A DNA stretch of 64,000 nucleotides from Lysinibacillus xylanilyticus (GCF_001183605.1 NZ_LFXJ01000005.1:1562929-1626928); one strand, 5' to 3'; counted from the first letter of the stretch, positions 1-7,993 are shown. The notes: a model not told the origin generated them from the sequence alone. Numbers and translations are program-made.

Positions 1-256
1 GGATGCTGACTCACTATTCCTGAGAATTTTGCAAAGTAAAGATAATAATAATATTCCTTATTTCTGAAATTAATTCTCTGCACATTCCATACGTTTGTAG
101 TTATACGAGATACCATTTTCTGTTGAAAAATCAAAAACTCTCTGTCAGCATGGTCTATCGCGACTCTAATAGAAATTCCTCTTCAAAAAACCCTTGGTGT
201 TGCTTTGTAATAAAGATGATCAAAAACCCTTTACAAGCCAGCATTTTTCAATAAAA

Positions 257-297
257 AAGAATCCACTTTGAAAAAAGATAGTTCAAAATGGATTCTT
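257..297. terminator. Hairpin terminator, both orientations
   Basis: A 16-bp inverted repeat (AAGAATCCACTTTGAA and its near-perfect complement, 9-base loop) lies just beyond the stop of the decayed hydrolase on the minus strand. It has A/T runs on both sides, so it could stop transcription from either direction. A close relative of this hairpin occurs at 40662-40697. Confidence 0.6.
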
Positions 298-354
298 CTT
301 CAGCAGATTTAAGTTTGATTTTTGTAATAAAAATGACGCTCGACAGTTCATGAA

Positions 355-711
355 TCAAGAAAATTTTTTAAGACAACTAAGAAGTCCGATAAAATTAGTA
401 TCATGCACAAAGTGTCCCGCATCCTCTATCGTCACGAATTCGCAATTTGGAATAAGCTCAGCATCTTCCTGTAGTTTGTTTTGTAGAATATGACTGAACC
501 TACCTCCTATAATAAAAGTCGGCATGATTATGTCAGTAAGTCGCGCCCACCATTCTGGATTAGGTTTATTGAGTTGCGGTAGAATCGAACTTAAATACAT
601 GTTATATATATACAATCGTTCTCCCCAAAAAATGTTTAATTTTTTATACAGCGATAATGGTATACTATATAAACTCTATCCCCTTACTAAAAGACTCATT
701 GTCTGCGTTCA
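355..711 (-). pseudogene. Alpha/beta hydrolase, C-terminal remnant
   Basis: The last part of an alpha/beta-hydrolase fold protein can be read on the minus strand. It contains the strand leading to the catalytic histidine, in the motif IEDAGHFVHD close to the C-terminus. The reading frame continues upstream of the first possible start with recognisable cap-domain sequence, then meets in-frame stops at 676-678 and 709-711. The nucleophile elbow and the first half of the enzyme are missing. I infer an inactivated copy, not a short functional protein. The intact hydrolase at 17164-17913 has the same AGHxIH ending but is not the same gene. Confidence 0.7.
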
Positions 712-838
712 AATATAAGATTTGCAGCAAGACAAGTCAAAACAGTTGCCATTAACCAACGTTGGACTTTTAACCTTCACAACCTACATTACAAGTAAGC
801 TCTCCCACTCGGCAGCTGAACTCCTTTGAACTCATCTC

Positions 839-2023
839 TTAAGAGGAAACATCTTTAGTATGCAATGATTGTTCTCCGTTAAATATGTCACTGCTTTTAT
901 AAATAAGTAAAGAAACGATATAAAGTATAGCAGTAAAGAGAGAAACCCCTTTAAACCCTGATATATGACTAAAAAGAACACCACCAATGACTCCACCAAG
1001 TGTTGTACCACCATACATAGTAGCGTTGGCCAAGGCGGAAACCGTACCACGAGCTGTTGTTGTTAAGCTCTGCAAGGTACTCATAAAAACAGGAAATATA
1101 AACCCACCGATCAAAAATATAAAAAAGAAACTTATTTCAGCTACATATAGATTTGGAGAGAAAGGAAGGCCTATGTAAAAAAGGATTAAGATTACTAATG
1201 ATAATAATAAGGACTTAGGTTCTCCTAACCTTTGTACAATTCTACTTCCAAAAAAGGAGCCAATAACATTTCCGAGCCCTAAACTTATCATTGCTATTCC
1301 AATTGCAGAAACACTTAATGAAAAACTCTCCGAAAACCAAGAACCAATAAAAGAAAATGCGGCAAAATTACCTATTTGAAAAATAAAATAAGCTAAGAAA
1401 TATTTAATTGCTCTTGGTGTTTTAAATATGTGCTGGTATTTTCCCAATATTGATTGCTTCTCAATATTTTTTGTTGCTTCAATAGAGGGAAAAAACATTG
1501 TAATAACAAATACCAAGAAAATCGATAATATTGAAATTATATAAAAGGGTGTATGCCAAGTGAAAGCCGCTAATAAACTTCCAATGGGTATTCCTATCAA
1601 TTGAGAAACAGCCAAACCACCCGTTGCATATCCCATTATTTTTATTATATCATCGGGCTTTACTAATATTGGAATAGAGGCCCAAACTTGTGGTGTTACA
1701 AAAGCAGCACTTACACCAGCTAGTAGTCTAAATACAATCATTTCCCAAAAGTTTGAAGCAATTCCACATAAAAAAGTTGAGATCGCAAATCCCACTAAAC
1801 CTAAAATCATTATCCTCTTACGATTCATTCCATCAGAAATAGGTCCTGCAATTAAAGCAAATAAAGCATATCCCAAAGCATAAGTGCTAACCATCCACCC
1901 AGACCATTCTGTTGGTATATCATAAGCCGCCTGTAAAGTTGGTAGTAATGGTGATATTAAAAAGGTATCTGTCCCAATAACAAACATTATTAAGAAAAAA
2001 ATAATTGAAACTTTTCTATTCAA
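839..2023 (-). CDS. MFS drug/sugar exporter (DHA1-like)
   Basis: This is a 12-helix major facilitator superfamily transporter of about 394 residues, close to the usual length. The loop between helices 2 and 3 carries the family motif A (GPISDGMNRKR). The first helix has an acidic GTDTF motif typical of proton-coupled exporters of the arabinose-efflux/DHA1 type. I prefer the TTG start at 2023, eight bases after a GGAG ribosome binding site, over the GTG three codons upstream. It lies downstream of an ArsR-type regulator on the same strand, and a palindromic operator sits just before its start. It is therefore probably a repressor-controlled efflux pump. The substrate cannot be read from sequence. 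Confidence 0.9.
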   Translation of the reverse strand: MNRKVSIIFFLIMFVIGTDTFLISPLLPTLQAAYDIPTEWSGWMVSTYALGYALFALIAGPISDGMNRKRIMILGLVGFAISTFLCGIASNFWEMIVFRLLAGVSAAFVTPQVWASIPILVKPDDIIKIMGYATGGLAVSQLIGIPIGSLLAAFTWHTPFYIISILSIFLVFVITMFFPSIEATKNIEKQSILGKYQHIFKTPRAIKYFLAYFIFQIGNFAAFSFIGSWFSESFSLSVSAIGIAMISLGLGNVIGSFFGSRIVQRLGEPKSLLLSLVILILFYIGLPFSPNLYVAEISFFFIFLIGGFIFPVFMSTLQSLTTTARGTVSALANATMYGGTTLGGVIGGVLFSHISGFKGVSLFTAILYIVSLLIYKSSDIFNGEQSLHTKDVSS

Positions 2024-2044
2024 TGCTAACACTCCAAACGTTTC

Positions 2045-2060
2045 ATAGTTTAAAAACTAT
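2045..2060. promoter_or_regulatory. Operator-like palindrome between ArsR gene and MFS gene
   Basis: ATAGTTT and AAACTAT form perfect 7-bp arms around an AA centre, with matching bases extending outward. It lies 22 bases upstream of the MFS start. The neighbouring ArsR-family protein is the obvious candidate to bind it (inference). Confidence 0.6.
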
Positions 2061-2089
2061 CGAACTAAAAATTAAAATTTTTCCTAGAT

Positions 2090-2398
2090 TTACAAAGAAT
2101 CTAGGAAACCGGGCAAATATTTCTCAAATGTATCCAGTCTTAATTTAACGTATTTGTTGCGAGTTTCTTTACGAGTTGAAGTTAATCCTGCCTCCCTCAA
2201 AGTTTTAAAATGGTAAGAAGCTGTTGATTTTGAAATATTAATACGTTCACCTACCTCCCCACAGCTTAATTCTCCCTTTTGATCTCTAAGAATCCGAATA
2301 ATTTCTAACCGGGATTCATCAGCTAATGCCTTAAAAATTTGTACTTTAATTTGGTCTTCATTTCGTTGTTCGATAATCATAAAACTATAATACATCAT
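2090..2398 (-). CDS. ArsR/SmtB-family transcriptional repressor
   Basis: The product is a 102-residue winged-helix protein. The family signature runs through FKALADESRLEIIRIL and the recognition helix ISKSTASYHFKTLREAGL. No metal-binding cysteine pair of the ArsR or CadC type is present, so the signal is probably not a thiophilic metal. The gene ends 66 bases before the MFS transporter starts on the same strand, and the operator-like palindrome lies between them. This suggests the protein represses the transporter. No strong ribosome binding site is visible. The first ATG is used here, although an internal ATG at codon 7 is also possible. Confidence 0.88.
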   Translation of the reverse strand: MMYYSFMIIEQRNEDQIKVQIFKALADESRLEIIRILRDQKGELSCGEVGERINISKSTASYHFKTLREAGLTSTRKETRNKYVKLRLDTFEKYLPGFLDSL

Positions 2399-2447
2399 TC
2401 TTTTAAAAATAACAATTGTATTAATGCTTCTTTCATTAATCGGCTTT

Positions 2448-2567
2448 GTTAGTTAAAGAAGAAAAAGATGGGATCTCTGTGGAATACCATCTTTAAGTAA
2501 AGCACCCGTTAGCCATCCATGTAGCGCAAAACCAGAGCTACACCACAGAATATGAAAGATGATTAAG
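2448..2567 (-). repeat. Array junction 1: GTTAG core, hairpin module, truncated 69-bp element
   Basis: This is the left edge of the cassette-like array. A GTTAG core at 2448-2452 is followed by a hairpin (AAAGATGG/CCATCTTT, 2464-2494) that acts as a minus-strand terminator with a T-run. A second core (CACCCGTTAG, ending 2512) follows. The 69-bp three-stem element starts at 2513 and is cut at 2567 by the stop codon of the next gene. Confidence 0.8.
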
Positions 2568-2843
2568 TTAAATTTCTGTTCCATTTGAGAGTCTCTTTTT
2601 AATAACAAAATAAGTTACTACTCCTAAGCTAATATAGATTATTAACATACTACTACCCAATATCGCAGAGTATTTATATACATCATAAAGACTGTATATA
2701 CTTAGTAAAATATAGATTGTTAAAAACACAAACCCTTTCTTTCTGCTTTTCACAAAGACTGAGGAAAAAATAGCCAAAACTATACTAACGACTACCAACT
2801 GAAATAAAATGAGTATTGTGAACATCAAAATATTATTATCCAT
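2568..2843 (-). CDS. Small membrane protein (array module)
   Basis: I do not recognise this 91-residue protein. It has three hydrophobic segments (about residues 6-28, 35-52 and 58-80) separated by short basic loops, so it should be an integral membrane protein with a positively charged C-terminal tail. A GGGGG ribosome binding site precedes the ATG. The stop codon touches a truncated copy of the 69-bp element, and another junction lies just upstream of the gene. It is therefore one of the modules of the array. No enzymatic motif is visible. Confidence 0.7.
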   Translation of the reverse strand: MDNNILMFTILILFQLVVVSIVLAIFSSVFVKSRKKGFVFLTIYILLSIYSLYDVYKYSAILGSSMLIIYISLGVVTYFVIKKRLSNGTEI

Positions 2844-2895
2844 TACACCAATCCCCCTACATGACTTCTACAAATGAAAGCAATTTCCTTGTTCC

Positions 2896-3047
2896 GCTAA
2901 ACTTGCTCCGTTAGTTCAATAAAGAAAAAAGAGCTGCCTATGCAATTCAATGATCTTCAAGTAAAGCATCCCGTTAGCCATCCATGTAGCGCAAAAACCA
3001 GCGCCACACCACAGAAAATGAAAGATGATTAAGTTCTTTCATGGGAG
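2896..3047 (-). repeat. Array junction 2: core, GAG hairpin module, 69-bp element
   Basis: Reading left to right: CTAAAC...CCGTTAG inverted core, TTCAATAAAG, the hairpin module (GAGCTGC/GCAATTC, 2931-2948) that is a minus-strand terminator with an eight-T tract, AAGCATCCCGTTAG, and a full 69/70-bp element at 2978-3047. Confidence 0.85.
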
Positions 3048-3229
3048 TTGAAATGCGATTCTTCACAAATTCCTAGATATTCGCAATTAAAAGCGGATCA
3101 CACCATATTTATTAATTTTTTCAAATTGTTCAGTTAAAGATTTCAATTTCGCTTGCATCTACATAAAATGAAACTTTAATAACTCTCTTTCGTAAATACC
3201 TACATAACCAATTCAATGGAGGTGCCTAA

Positions 3230-3319
3230 ATGAAAGATATTTTTAAAGGGATTCTAGCAGTAATCTTAGCCTTAGCTATATGGGATGGAATTAAATACAT
3301 ATGGAATCTTTTTATTTAA
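3230..3319 (+). CDS. 29-residue hydrophobic peptide
   Basis: A short reading frame on the opposite strand to its neighbours has a near-consensus GGAGGTG ribosome binding site eight bases before the ATG. A rho-independent terminator follows ten bases after its stop. The peptide begins MKDIFKGILAVILALAIWDG and is a single membrane-spanning helix ended by a short aromatic, basic tail. Size, charge distribution and expression signals resemble small membrane toxins or regulatory membrane peptides of Firmicutes such as the Fst/TxpA types. This is an analogy only; no sequence match is claimed. No antisense antitoxin RNA promoter was identified. Confidence 0.6.
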   Translation: MKDIFKGILAVILALAIWDGIKYIWNLFI

Positions 3320-3328
3320 ACACCAGAA

Positions 3329-3353
3329 AACAGCCAATCTTTGGTTGTTTTTT
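3329..3353 (+). terminator. Rho-independent terminator of the 29-residue peptide gene
   Basis: AACAGCCAA pairs with TTGGTTGTT across a 3-base loop and is followed by a run of T residues. Confidence 0.8.
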
Positions 3354-3471
3354 CTGTTTGAACAAATGTTTTCAATCTTCTGCTGAACAATTTCTTTCAG
3401 ATATTCATTCAATATAGTGATGGAGTTTAAAATTACGCATTGGTATATCTGTTTAAAGTAACCTTCTTCTT

Positions 3472-3560
3472 CAACTAAACTTCCCCGTTAGCCATCCATG
3501 TCGCTTAAAATCAACACTACACCACAGAAAATGAAAGATAATTACGTTCTTTCATGGGAG
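3472..3560 (-). repeat. Array junction 3: core plus 69-bp element
   Basis: CAACTAAACTTCCCCGTTAG is followed directly by a complete 69-bp element (3492-3560) of the TCGCTTAAAATCAACAC sequence variant. The element ends CATGGGAG and is followed by TTGAA, the normal continuation of the core. Confidence 0.85.
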
Positions 3561-3587
3561 TTGAACAACGTATATAGTTTTATTAAA

Positions 3588-4037
3588 TTAACGGTTTAAA
3601 AGTGATGAAAAATCATAAAAAGCATTTAATACATCATCACCTAATGGATGAGCAAATTCTTGAGTTTTTAAAGGTAATATTCCTTCCTTTTCAAGTTGTT
3701 GCAGATATTTTTGGAATTCTGTATCAATAGCTTCGATATACTCTTTCAGCTTAAATTGATATTTAAATTTACCATCTGGATAATGGCTTATATGTTCAAT
3801 AACAAGGTTTGTACCATCAATGGAAAATATATAGTAATCAAAGTTTCCGTGACAATCCAATTTCGCCTCACTGATTTCTCCCTTATATAAAGAGGAAAGA
3901 GTTGAGAAAAAATGTGGAATTGCTACAAAACCTATACCTGATTTAAAACTAAATAACTGTGTGTCACTCGAAACGTCAAATTGAATATCTCCACCACTGA
4001 AACGGATATCAATAAAACATTTATAATTAGAATTCAT
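3588..4037 (-). CDS. Uncharacterised soluble protein (array module)
   Basis: I do not recognise the family. The ATG at 4037 is chosen because GGGGGG lies eight bases upstream; a GTG three codons earlier overlaps that site. The protein is about 149 residues, has no signal peptide or membrane segment, and reads as a beta-rich first half followed by a helical, charged second half. Its size and acidic, soluble character resemble small immunity-type or SUKH-like proteins, but no signature motif supports that. It is bounded on both sides by array junctions. Confidence 0.65.
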   Translation of the reverse strand: MNSNYKCFIDIRFSGGDIQFDVSSDTQLFSFKSGIGFVAIPHFFSTLSSLYKGEISEAKLDCHGNFDYYIFSIDGTNLVIEHISHYPDGKFKYQFKLKEYIEAIDTEFQKYLQQLEKEGILPLKTQEFAHPLGDDVLNAFYDFSSLLNR

Positions 4038-4078
4038 AAAATTCACCCCCCATTAATACTTTTTCCCAAACGCCTTCT

Positions 4079-4131
4079 CCGTTAGTAAAAAAGCGACTGC
4101 TCTATTGAACAATCGCCCACCGTTAGTTGAG
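4079..4131 (-). repeat. Array junction 4: two cores flanking a distinct hairpin
   Basis: CTCCGTTAG at the left and CACCGTTAG at the right enclose a 10-bp stem (GCGACTGCTC with GAACAATCGC, 4093-4116). Read on the minus strand it pairs completely if G-U is allowed and is followed by TTTTTT. The same position in other junctions holds unrelated hairpins, so the terminator is an exchangeable module. Confidence 0.8.
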
Positions 4132-4146
4132 TAAGAAGTTTAGTTT

Positions 4147-4860
4147 CTAAATAAAGCGATATTTACGTGAAAATTGCGTGATAATCAAAATACTCGTTAA
4201 CCCAACAACGAGATACCATATTATATTAAAAGGAACTATGTACATTAATACACCAAATAAAATAGCTGTTAAAAAGCTAACTGTAATTGATTGTACATTC
4301 GTAATTTTATCTTGAATTAAATAATATAAAGAGAATGGTAGTGCTAAAGTAAATAACGGAATATAAATTGTTACAATAGATATTTCAATGAGGGATATTG
4401 AAAGTACGGCCATTATGAAACCTATTGACGTAGTAAGCGTTCTTCCTACAAACACTTTACCAGTAAAATAGCCGTATAGCAGAATAAACATAATCGTTAA
4501 ACTGGAACAAATTCCCGTTATTAAAACAAATGAATGGCCTATGAAGAAAGCTGCTATTGAGAAACAAACTAAAGAAACGAATGGCAACAACAATATTGAA
4601 GGATTTTGCACTTTTTCTATATTCATTACATTTGTAAAACCTACAAGAAATAATAAAGTAAATGGAATCGCCAAATATCCTAATTCGAGATGATCATTTA
4701 TAAAAATATGACTAACCTCGAGTTTGCCGACCATTATTATTACAAGTGACGCACTGATTTGACCAAGCAGCCCCAAAATGCTTGATAATTTAAAAGCTTG
4801 AGTAAGCTTATCCGTAATTACAATTGAAACGACACCAATAAATAAAGCTAAATATAACAA
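4147..4860 (-). CDS. TagO/WecA-like membrane protein lacking the catalytic residues
   Basis: The product has 237 residues and about eight membrane helices. From residue 24 onward it follows the polyprenyl-phosphate GlcNAc-1-phosphate transferase fold (TagO/WecA/MraY). LELGYLAIPFTLLFLVGFTN (58-77) matches the ELGWL..P.T...VGITNA block, and KVFVGRT (135-141) matches KIFMGDT. The active-site aspartates are gone: the NLIDGLDG position reads NIEKVQNP, GDTG reads GRTL, and the HxHHR loop is absent. About 90 N-terminal residues of the normal enzyme are missing. The TTG start has a GGAGGGGG site. It cannot be an active transferase as read; a decoy, regulatory or immunity role is speculation. Confidence 0.75.
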   Translation of the reverse strand: MLYLALFIGVVSIVITDKLTQAFKLSSILGLLGQISASLVIIMVGKLEVSHIFINDHLELGYLAIPFTLLFLVGFTNVMNIEKVQNPSILLLPFVSLVCFSIAAFFIGHSFVLITGICSSLTIMFILLYGYFTGKVFVGRTLTTSIGFIMAVLSISLIEISIVTIYIPLFTLALPFSLYYLIQDKITNVQSITVSFLTAILFGVLMYIVPFNIIWYLVVGLTSILIITQFSRKYRFI

Positions 4861-4970
4861 ATTTCCCCCTCCTAAAATAATTCTTTAGAAATACTCAAAA
4901 TTAAATATTCTAATTCCAAATTATACAGTATTTGTGAAAAAACCGCACAAATACTATGGTAATGCTTTTT

Positions 4971-5061
4971 GAACTAAACTCCTCCGTTAGTTCAATAAGA
5001 AAAAAAGAGCTGCATATGCAACTCAATGTTCTTCAAGAAAAGCACCCGTTAATTTAATAAG
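4971..5061 (-). repeat. Array junction 5: core, GAG hairpin module, core
   Basis: GAACTAAACTCCTCCGTTAG is followed by TTCAATAAG, an A-run, the hairpin GAGCTGC/GCAACTC (5007-5024; minus-strand terminator) and CACCCGTTAATTTAATAAG. The 69-bp element is absent, so this shows the junction without insertion. Confidence 0.85.
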
Positions 5062-5092
5062 ATTTTCTTACTTACATTAAAAATCGTGTTAG

Positions 5093-5473
5093 CTAAATAG
5101 TCCATTCTATAAGTAATCCTGCCTGTGCTAAGCCACCATCGAAACCATATAATAAAATCGTATTTCCATTTTTTATTTTACCTTCCCGTACTGCTATATC
5201 AAAAGATAAAGCCATTGAAGCTGCTGATGTATTTCCGTAATTAACTAAGCTATATAAAGTTCGCTCTATTGGAAAACCACTTTTTTCGCATATCGACTTA
5301 ATCATCCTTAAATTTGCACTGTGAGGAACAAACCAATCGACACTTTTCAACTCAATTGAAGTGTTTTTCATAACGGATTGTATTCCTTTTGGCACAGTTG
5401 TAACCGCCAACTTATAAACCTCCCGCCCATTTTGAACAATGCAACCATTTTCGACCAAATCTTTTCCATTCAT
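5093..5473 (-). pseudogene. 3-oxoacyl-ACP synthase III, C-terminal fragment
   Basis: The 126 residues correspond to the last third of a FabH-type condensing enzyme. The conserved histidine lies in the block WFVPHSANLR (about residues 47-56) and the asparagine in NYGNTSAAS (78-86). The glycine-rich C-terminal end is intact. The N-terminal two thirds with the catalytic cysteine are missing, against a normal length near 330, and no ribosome binding site precedes the first ATG. The sequence upstream is unrelated debris. I read this as a remnant left by a rearrangement that brought it next to an array junction. Activity is not expected. Confidence 0.85.
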
Positions 5474-5571
5474 TGTGTTAGATAAATTGGTACTATATAA
5501 ACTATTTCCTTTCTCCTTTCTCGCCTTCTGAATCTATATGTGATGAAATAAAACTCGGTTGTTTTTCATCA

Positions 5572-5775
5572 TATTCAACAAGAACTACCCTCCACCACCT
5601 CCAAAAAGGATGCAGGTTGTTAATCTTTGTTACTGAAAGAAATCCACATCGTATGAGTATTACGCAAATGAGGTATATCATTAAACGAATCTCCAGTCGT
5701 GCTAGAATTAATAAAGATATATACCCCCATCAATTAAGACATAGTTACGCTACACACCTATTAGAAATAAATTGA
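5572..5775 (+). pseudogene. Tyrosine recombinase (XerC/D, phage-integrase type) remnant
   Basis: The plus strand reads about 67 codons in one frame and ends with TGA at 5773-5775. The readable core contains FVTERNPHRMS followed by a helical segment and the box-II motif PHQLRHSYATHLLE. The HxLRH signature and its spacing are diagnostic of tyrosine recombinases. The catalytic tyrosine, normally about 30 residues further on, is lost behind the stop, and there is no start codon, so only a relic remains. It is the only site-specific recombinase trace inside the array. Whether it once served the array cannot be decided here. Confidence 0.75.
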
Positions 5776-5908
5776 TTCAGTTAATTTTAAATATGTTAGA
5801 AGACAAAAATGAGAATGATCTTATGCTGTTGTTGTATGTTTCGAATGAGATTTTTAGTACTTATAAATAAAAATGAACTTAATAACATTAAAAAAATACC
5901 TCAACGAA

Positions 5909-5951
5909 AAAAGCTTGAAAGAACCCTTTTAATAGGCTCTTCAAGCTTTTC
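5909..5951. terminator. Long hairpin terminator
   Basis: AAGCTTGAAAGAACC pairs with GGCTCTTCAAGCTT around a short A/T loop. It is flanked by A-runs and T-runs, so it could work on both strands. It separates the recombinase remnant from the next decayed gene. Confidence 0.65.
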
Positions 5952-6126
5952 TAGTTGATTTTTTTATTCCCAATCCAAATTTACAGGTGATGTTAAAACG
6001 CTGTTATATCAAGAGATTCAAACCAAGTTCAGCCCGATCCTACTTTATCCAGTTATATTTCCCAATATAGATTTGGATTTGGATTTATATTTATAGCATG
6101 GGAGCAAAAAATTAGACGCTGATCTG

Positions 6127-6602
6127 TTAATTACAAACTGCCTCCATCAAATTGGGTTGCACTGCACTGTACATATTTGCCAAACCTGATCGTATCGGAA
6201 GTTCACCTTCATTCATCTCTACATCATGGAAATATATTTTTTCAAATGTAGACTTAAATTCATTCAAATCATAAGTTACTTGTTATGCTTTGGATGGAAT
6301 ACTGCAGCACAGTTTGGACAATTTAAAAGCTTTAACTATCGCTTCATCGCTCCTATTGCTAAATTAGTCTGGTAATAATTACTCTTTTTCCAATTCTCCT
6401 CATAATTCTTTTAGTTAGTTGCTTAAAAGAGCATCTTCATTGTTTAAGAAACTTAATACATGGCCTGGTGGGAAATTAATATCTTCGAATCTAAGAAAAT
6501 ATCCACTCCAATAACGCTCTAAACCATGTGTATACATTTCCAGTGACCAATCTTCGAACACAGAAATATTTAGTTTTAAGCCTGCCCAATTTTTTTGCTT
6601 TT
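6127..6602 (-). pseudogene. Decayed gene of unknown family
   Basis: Two open stretches on the minus strand look like one broken gene. The upstream part (about 6421-6602) reads NWAGLKLNISVFEDWSLEMY and further aromatic-rich sequence before stopping. The downstream part (6127-6300) reads TYDLNEFKSTFEKIYFHDVE and ends MEAVCN. Between them all frames contain stops. I do not recognise the family. Composition and codon use look genuinely coding in both blocks, so a frameshifted and partly deleted gene is the best description. Confidence 0.45.
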
Positions 6603-6662
6603 AATTAAATATTCACATACATAATAGCTTCTACATGAACCTTTACAACAGAAACGTACTTC

Positions 6663-6830
6663 CTATTTAATCGAAAGACATTGCGCCTTCTTATCATGCA
6701 CCAACATAACTGCATGAATCATCCCAGGAATATAAAAAAAGAGTGTTAGAAAAAAGTTTATTATCGCTTGAAATGGTTTCCCACAAAACAATACGGCAAG
6801 TGGTGGGCATATGACTGCCAATAAATACAT
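6663..6830 (-). CDS. YqaE/Pmp3 (UPF0057) family membrane protein
   Basis: A 55-residue protein reads in a single frame from an ATG preceded by AGGTGA ten bases upstream. It shows the family pattern: PPLAVLFCGKPFQAI after a first hydrophobic segment, then NFFLTLFFYIPGMIHAVML as the second helix. Members of the Pmp3/YqaE family are two-helix stress-induced membrane proteins that affect membrane potential in yeast and plants; in bacteria the role is unclear. The length is close to the usual 50-55 residues. It sits in an otherwise decayed part of the array with no junction immediately beside it. Confidence 0.85.
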   Translation of the reverse strand: MYLLAVICPPLAVLFCGKPFQAIINFFLTLFFYIPGMIHAVMLVHDKKAQCLSIK

Positions 6831-6931
6831 TATGTAAATCACCTACTTTCAAAATATTTTATTATAAATACATGTATATACAAAAAAATAATATTTATTA
6901 TGTTCATTAGATTCCATAGATTTTTCAAATT

Positions 6932-6985
6932 CTGCTGCAAAGTTTTTTAAATCCGTAAGAGCATAGTTGAAAAACTTTGCAACAG
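6932..6985. terminator. Inverted repeat, probable terminator
   Basis: CTGCTGCAAAGTTTTT and a matching GAAAAACTTTGCAACAG are separated by about 22 bases. The stem is AT-rich. It lies between the YqaE gene and the broken ABC gene and could also be the end of a lost element. Confidence 0.45.
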
Positions 6986-7047
6986 CCCCCCCAGATTAGC
7001 TTTGAATTTCTGTTTATATAGAACACTTATATAAAAAAGTAAGATAT

Positions 7048-7254
7048 CTATTCAACAATGCCGCCTGTCGCCCTATCAAGCGTTGAAATTACATTTAATA
7101 ATGTTGTTTTACCAGAACCAGAAGGTCCCATAATTCCAACAAATTCACCTTCTTGAATTGAGAATGAAACACCTTTTAATGCGTGTGATTGATTCTCACC
7201 TTTTTTACCGTACACTTTTTGAACGTTTTTCACATCTACAACTGCTTTCATCAT
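7048..7254 (-). pseudogene. ABC transporter ATPase, N-terminal fragment
   Basis: The first 68 residues of an MacB/LolD/BceA-like ATPase are present with an intact Walker A motif (GPSGSGKTT, about residues 44-52) and a proper ATG. The frame then stops just after the [11 protein letters not shown] segment. The Q-loop, ABC signature and Walker B are all missing, against a normal length near 230-250. In this family such ATPases pair with antimicrobial-peptide resistance permeases, but no permease is nearby. It is a truncated, non-functional gene. Confidence 0.85.
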
Positions 7255-7721
7255 ATATATCCTCCTACGCTTGTTTTTCCATTACCTATTTTGCGCCTTT
7301 TAGGGGTAGAAGGAGCATCTGTGCCATGAAGTGCAAAGCAGATTCCAAATAAAGGATAAAACATTATAATTGTTAGTACGGGATCATCCGGTATCGGTAA
7401 ATATACATTTATTACAATGATTACTGGTTTTTACTTTGCATCTATGACAGCAACCCTGGCACTACCCAGATTAAGTGACAATATAGGTTATTGCCGTTTC
7501 TGTTCTGTTACTACACAAACCCCGTCTACAGCAAGAACCTTGTGACTAAGGCTTATTAGGAAATTTGTCTATTATGGGTTAAACCCTGTAAAAAAAACAG
7601 TGTTCTTAGCAATGGTTTTTTCTTCTTTCCATCAAGATAGTAGTACTAATTATAAAGAATAATTATTAATAAAAACTTAGTTATTTTCTTAAGATTTAAT
7701 GAAATTAAAGGGAGGTAATTT
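7255..7721. other. Intergenic debris, no intact gene
   Basis: No convincing gene is found here. One plus-strand stretch near 7365-7545 is open for about 60 codons with a hydrophobic, transporter-like composition, but it has no start or family motif. It is probably remnant sequence. Confidence 0.4.
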
Positions 7722-7794
7722 ATGACAGTAATAATGAGGAGGAATTGATATGAAAGACCACACATTGAAAATACAAAAACATCTACCGAAGTAA
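7722..7794 (+). other. Two tandem tiny reading frames with strong ribosome binding sites
   Basis: GGGAGGTAATTT precedes an 8-codon frame (7722-7748). Inside it, AGGAGGAATTGAT precedes a second frame (7750-7794) encoding MKDHTLKIQKHLPK. The ribosome binding sites are near-perfect, but the peptides are very short. This could be a leader or signalling peptide, or the start of a gene truncated by deletion. No downstream partner is present. Confidence 0.35.
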
Positions 7795-7960
7795 GTGTTT
7801 TTGATAATTTTTATCTTTTCTAAACTCAACCCATGTAATCTTAATTCTTAATTTGAATAGATACCACTCTTACGCTGCGGTTCATCGAAACTAATATTAA
7901 ATTGTATTACTTCTTTTCTTTGATCATCTATCTTTATTGTTTAATGATAAAACAAACACC

Positions 7961-7993
7961 TTATTCAACTAACCTCCCCCGTTAGCTCAATAA
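7961..7993 (-). repeat. Array junction 6: core inverted repeat
   Basis: TTATTCAACTAAC and GTTAGCTCAATAAG form imperfect 13-bp arms around CTCCCCC. This is the bare core, close to the left side of the first IS110-family element. Confidence 0.8.

Noticed and set aside
3087..3158. 23-codon minus-strand frame beginning MQAKLKSLTEQFEKINKYG
   Set aside because: It has no ribosome binding site and an in-frame stop directly before the ATG; at most the end of a lost gene.
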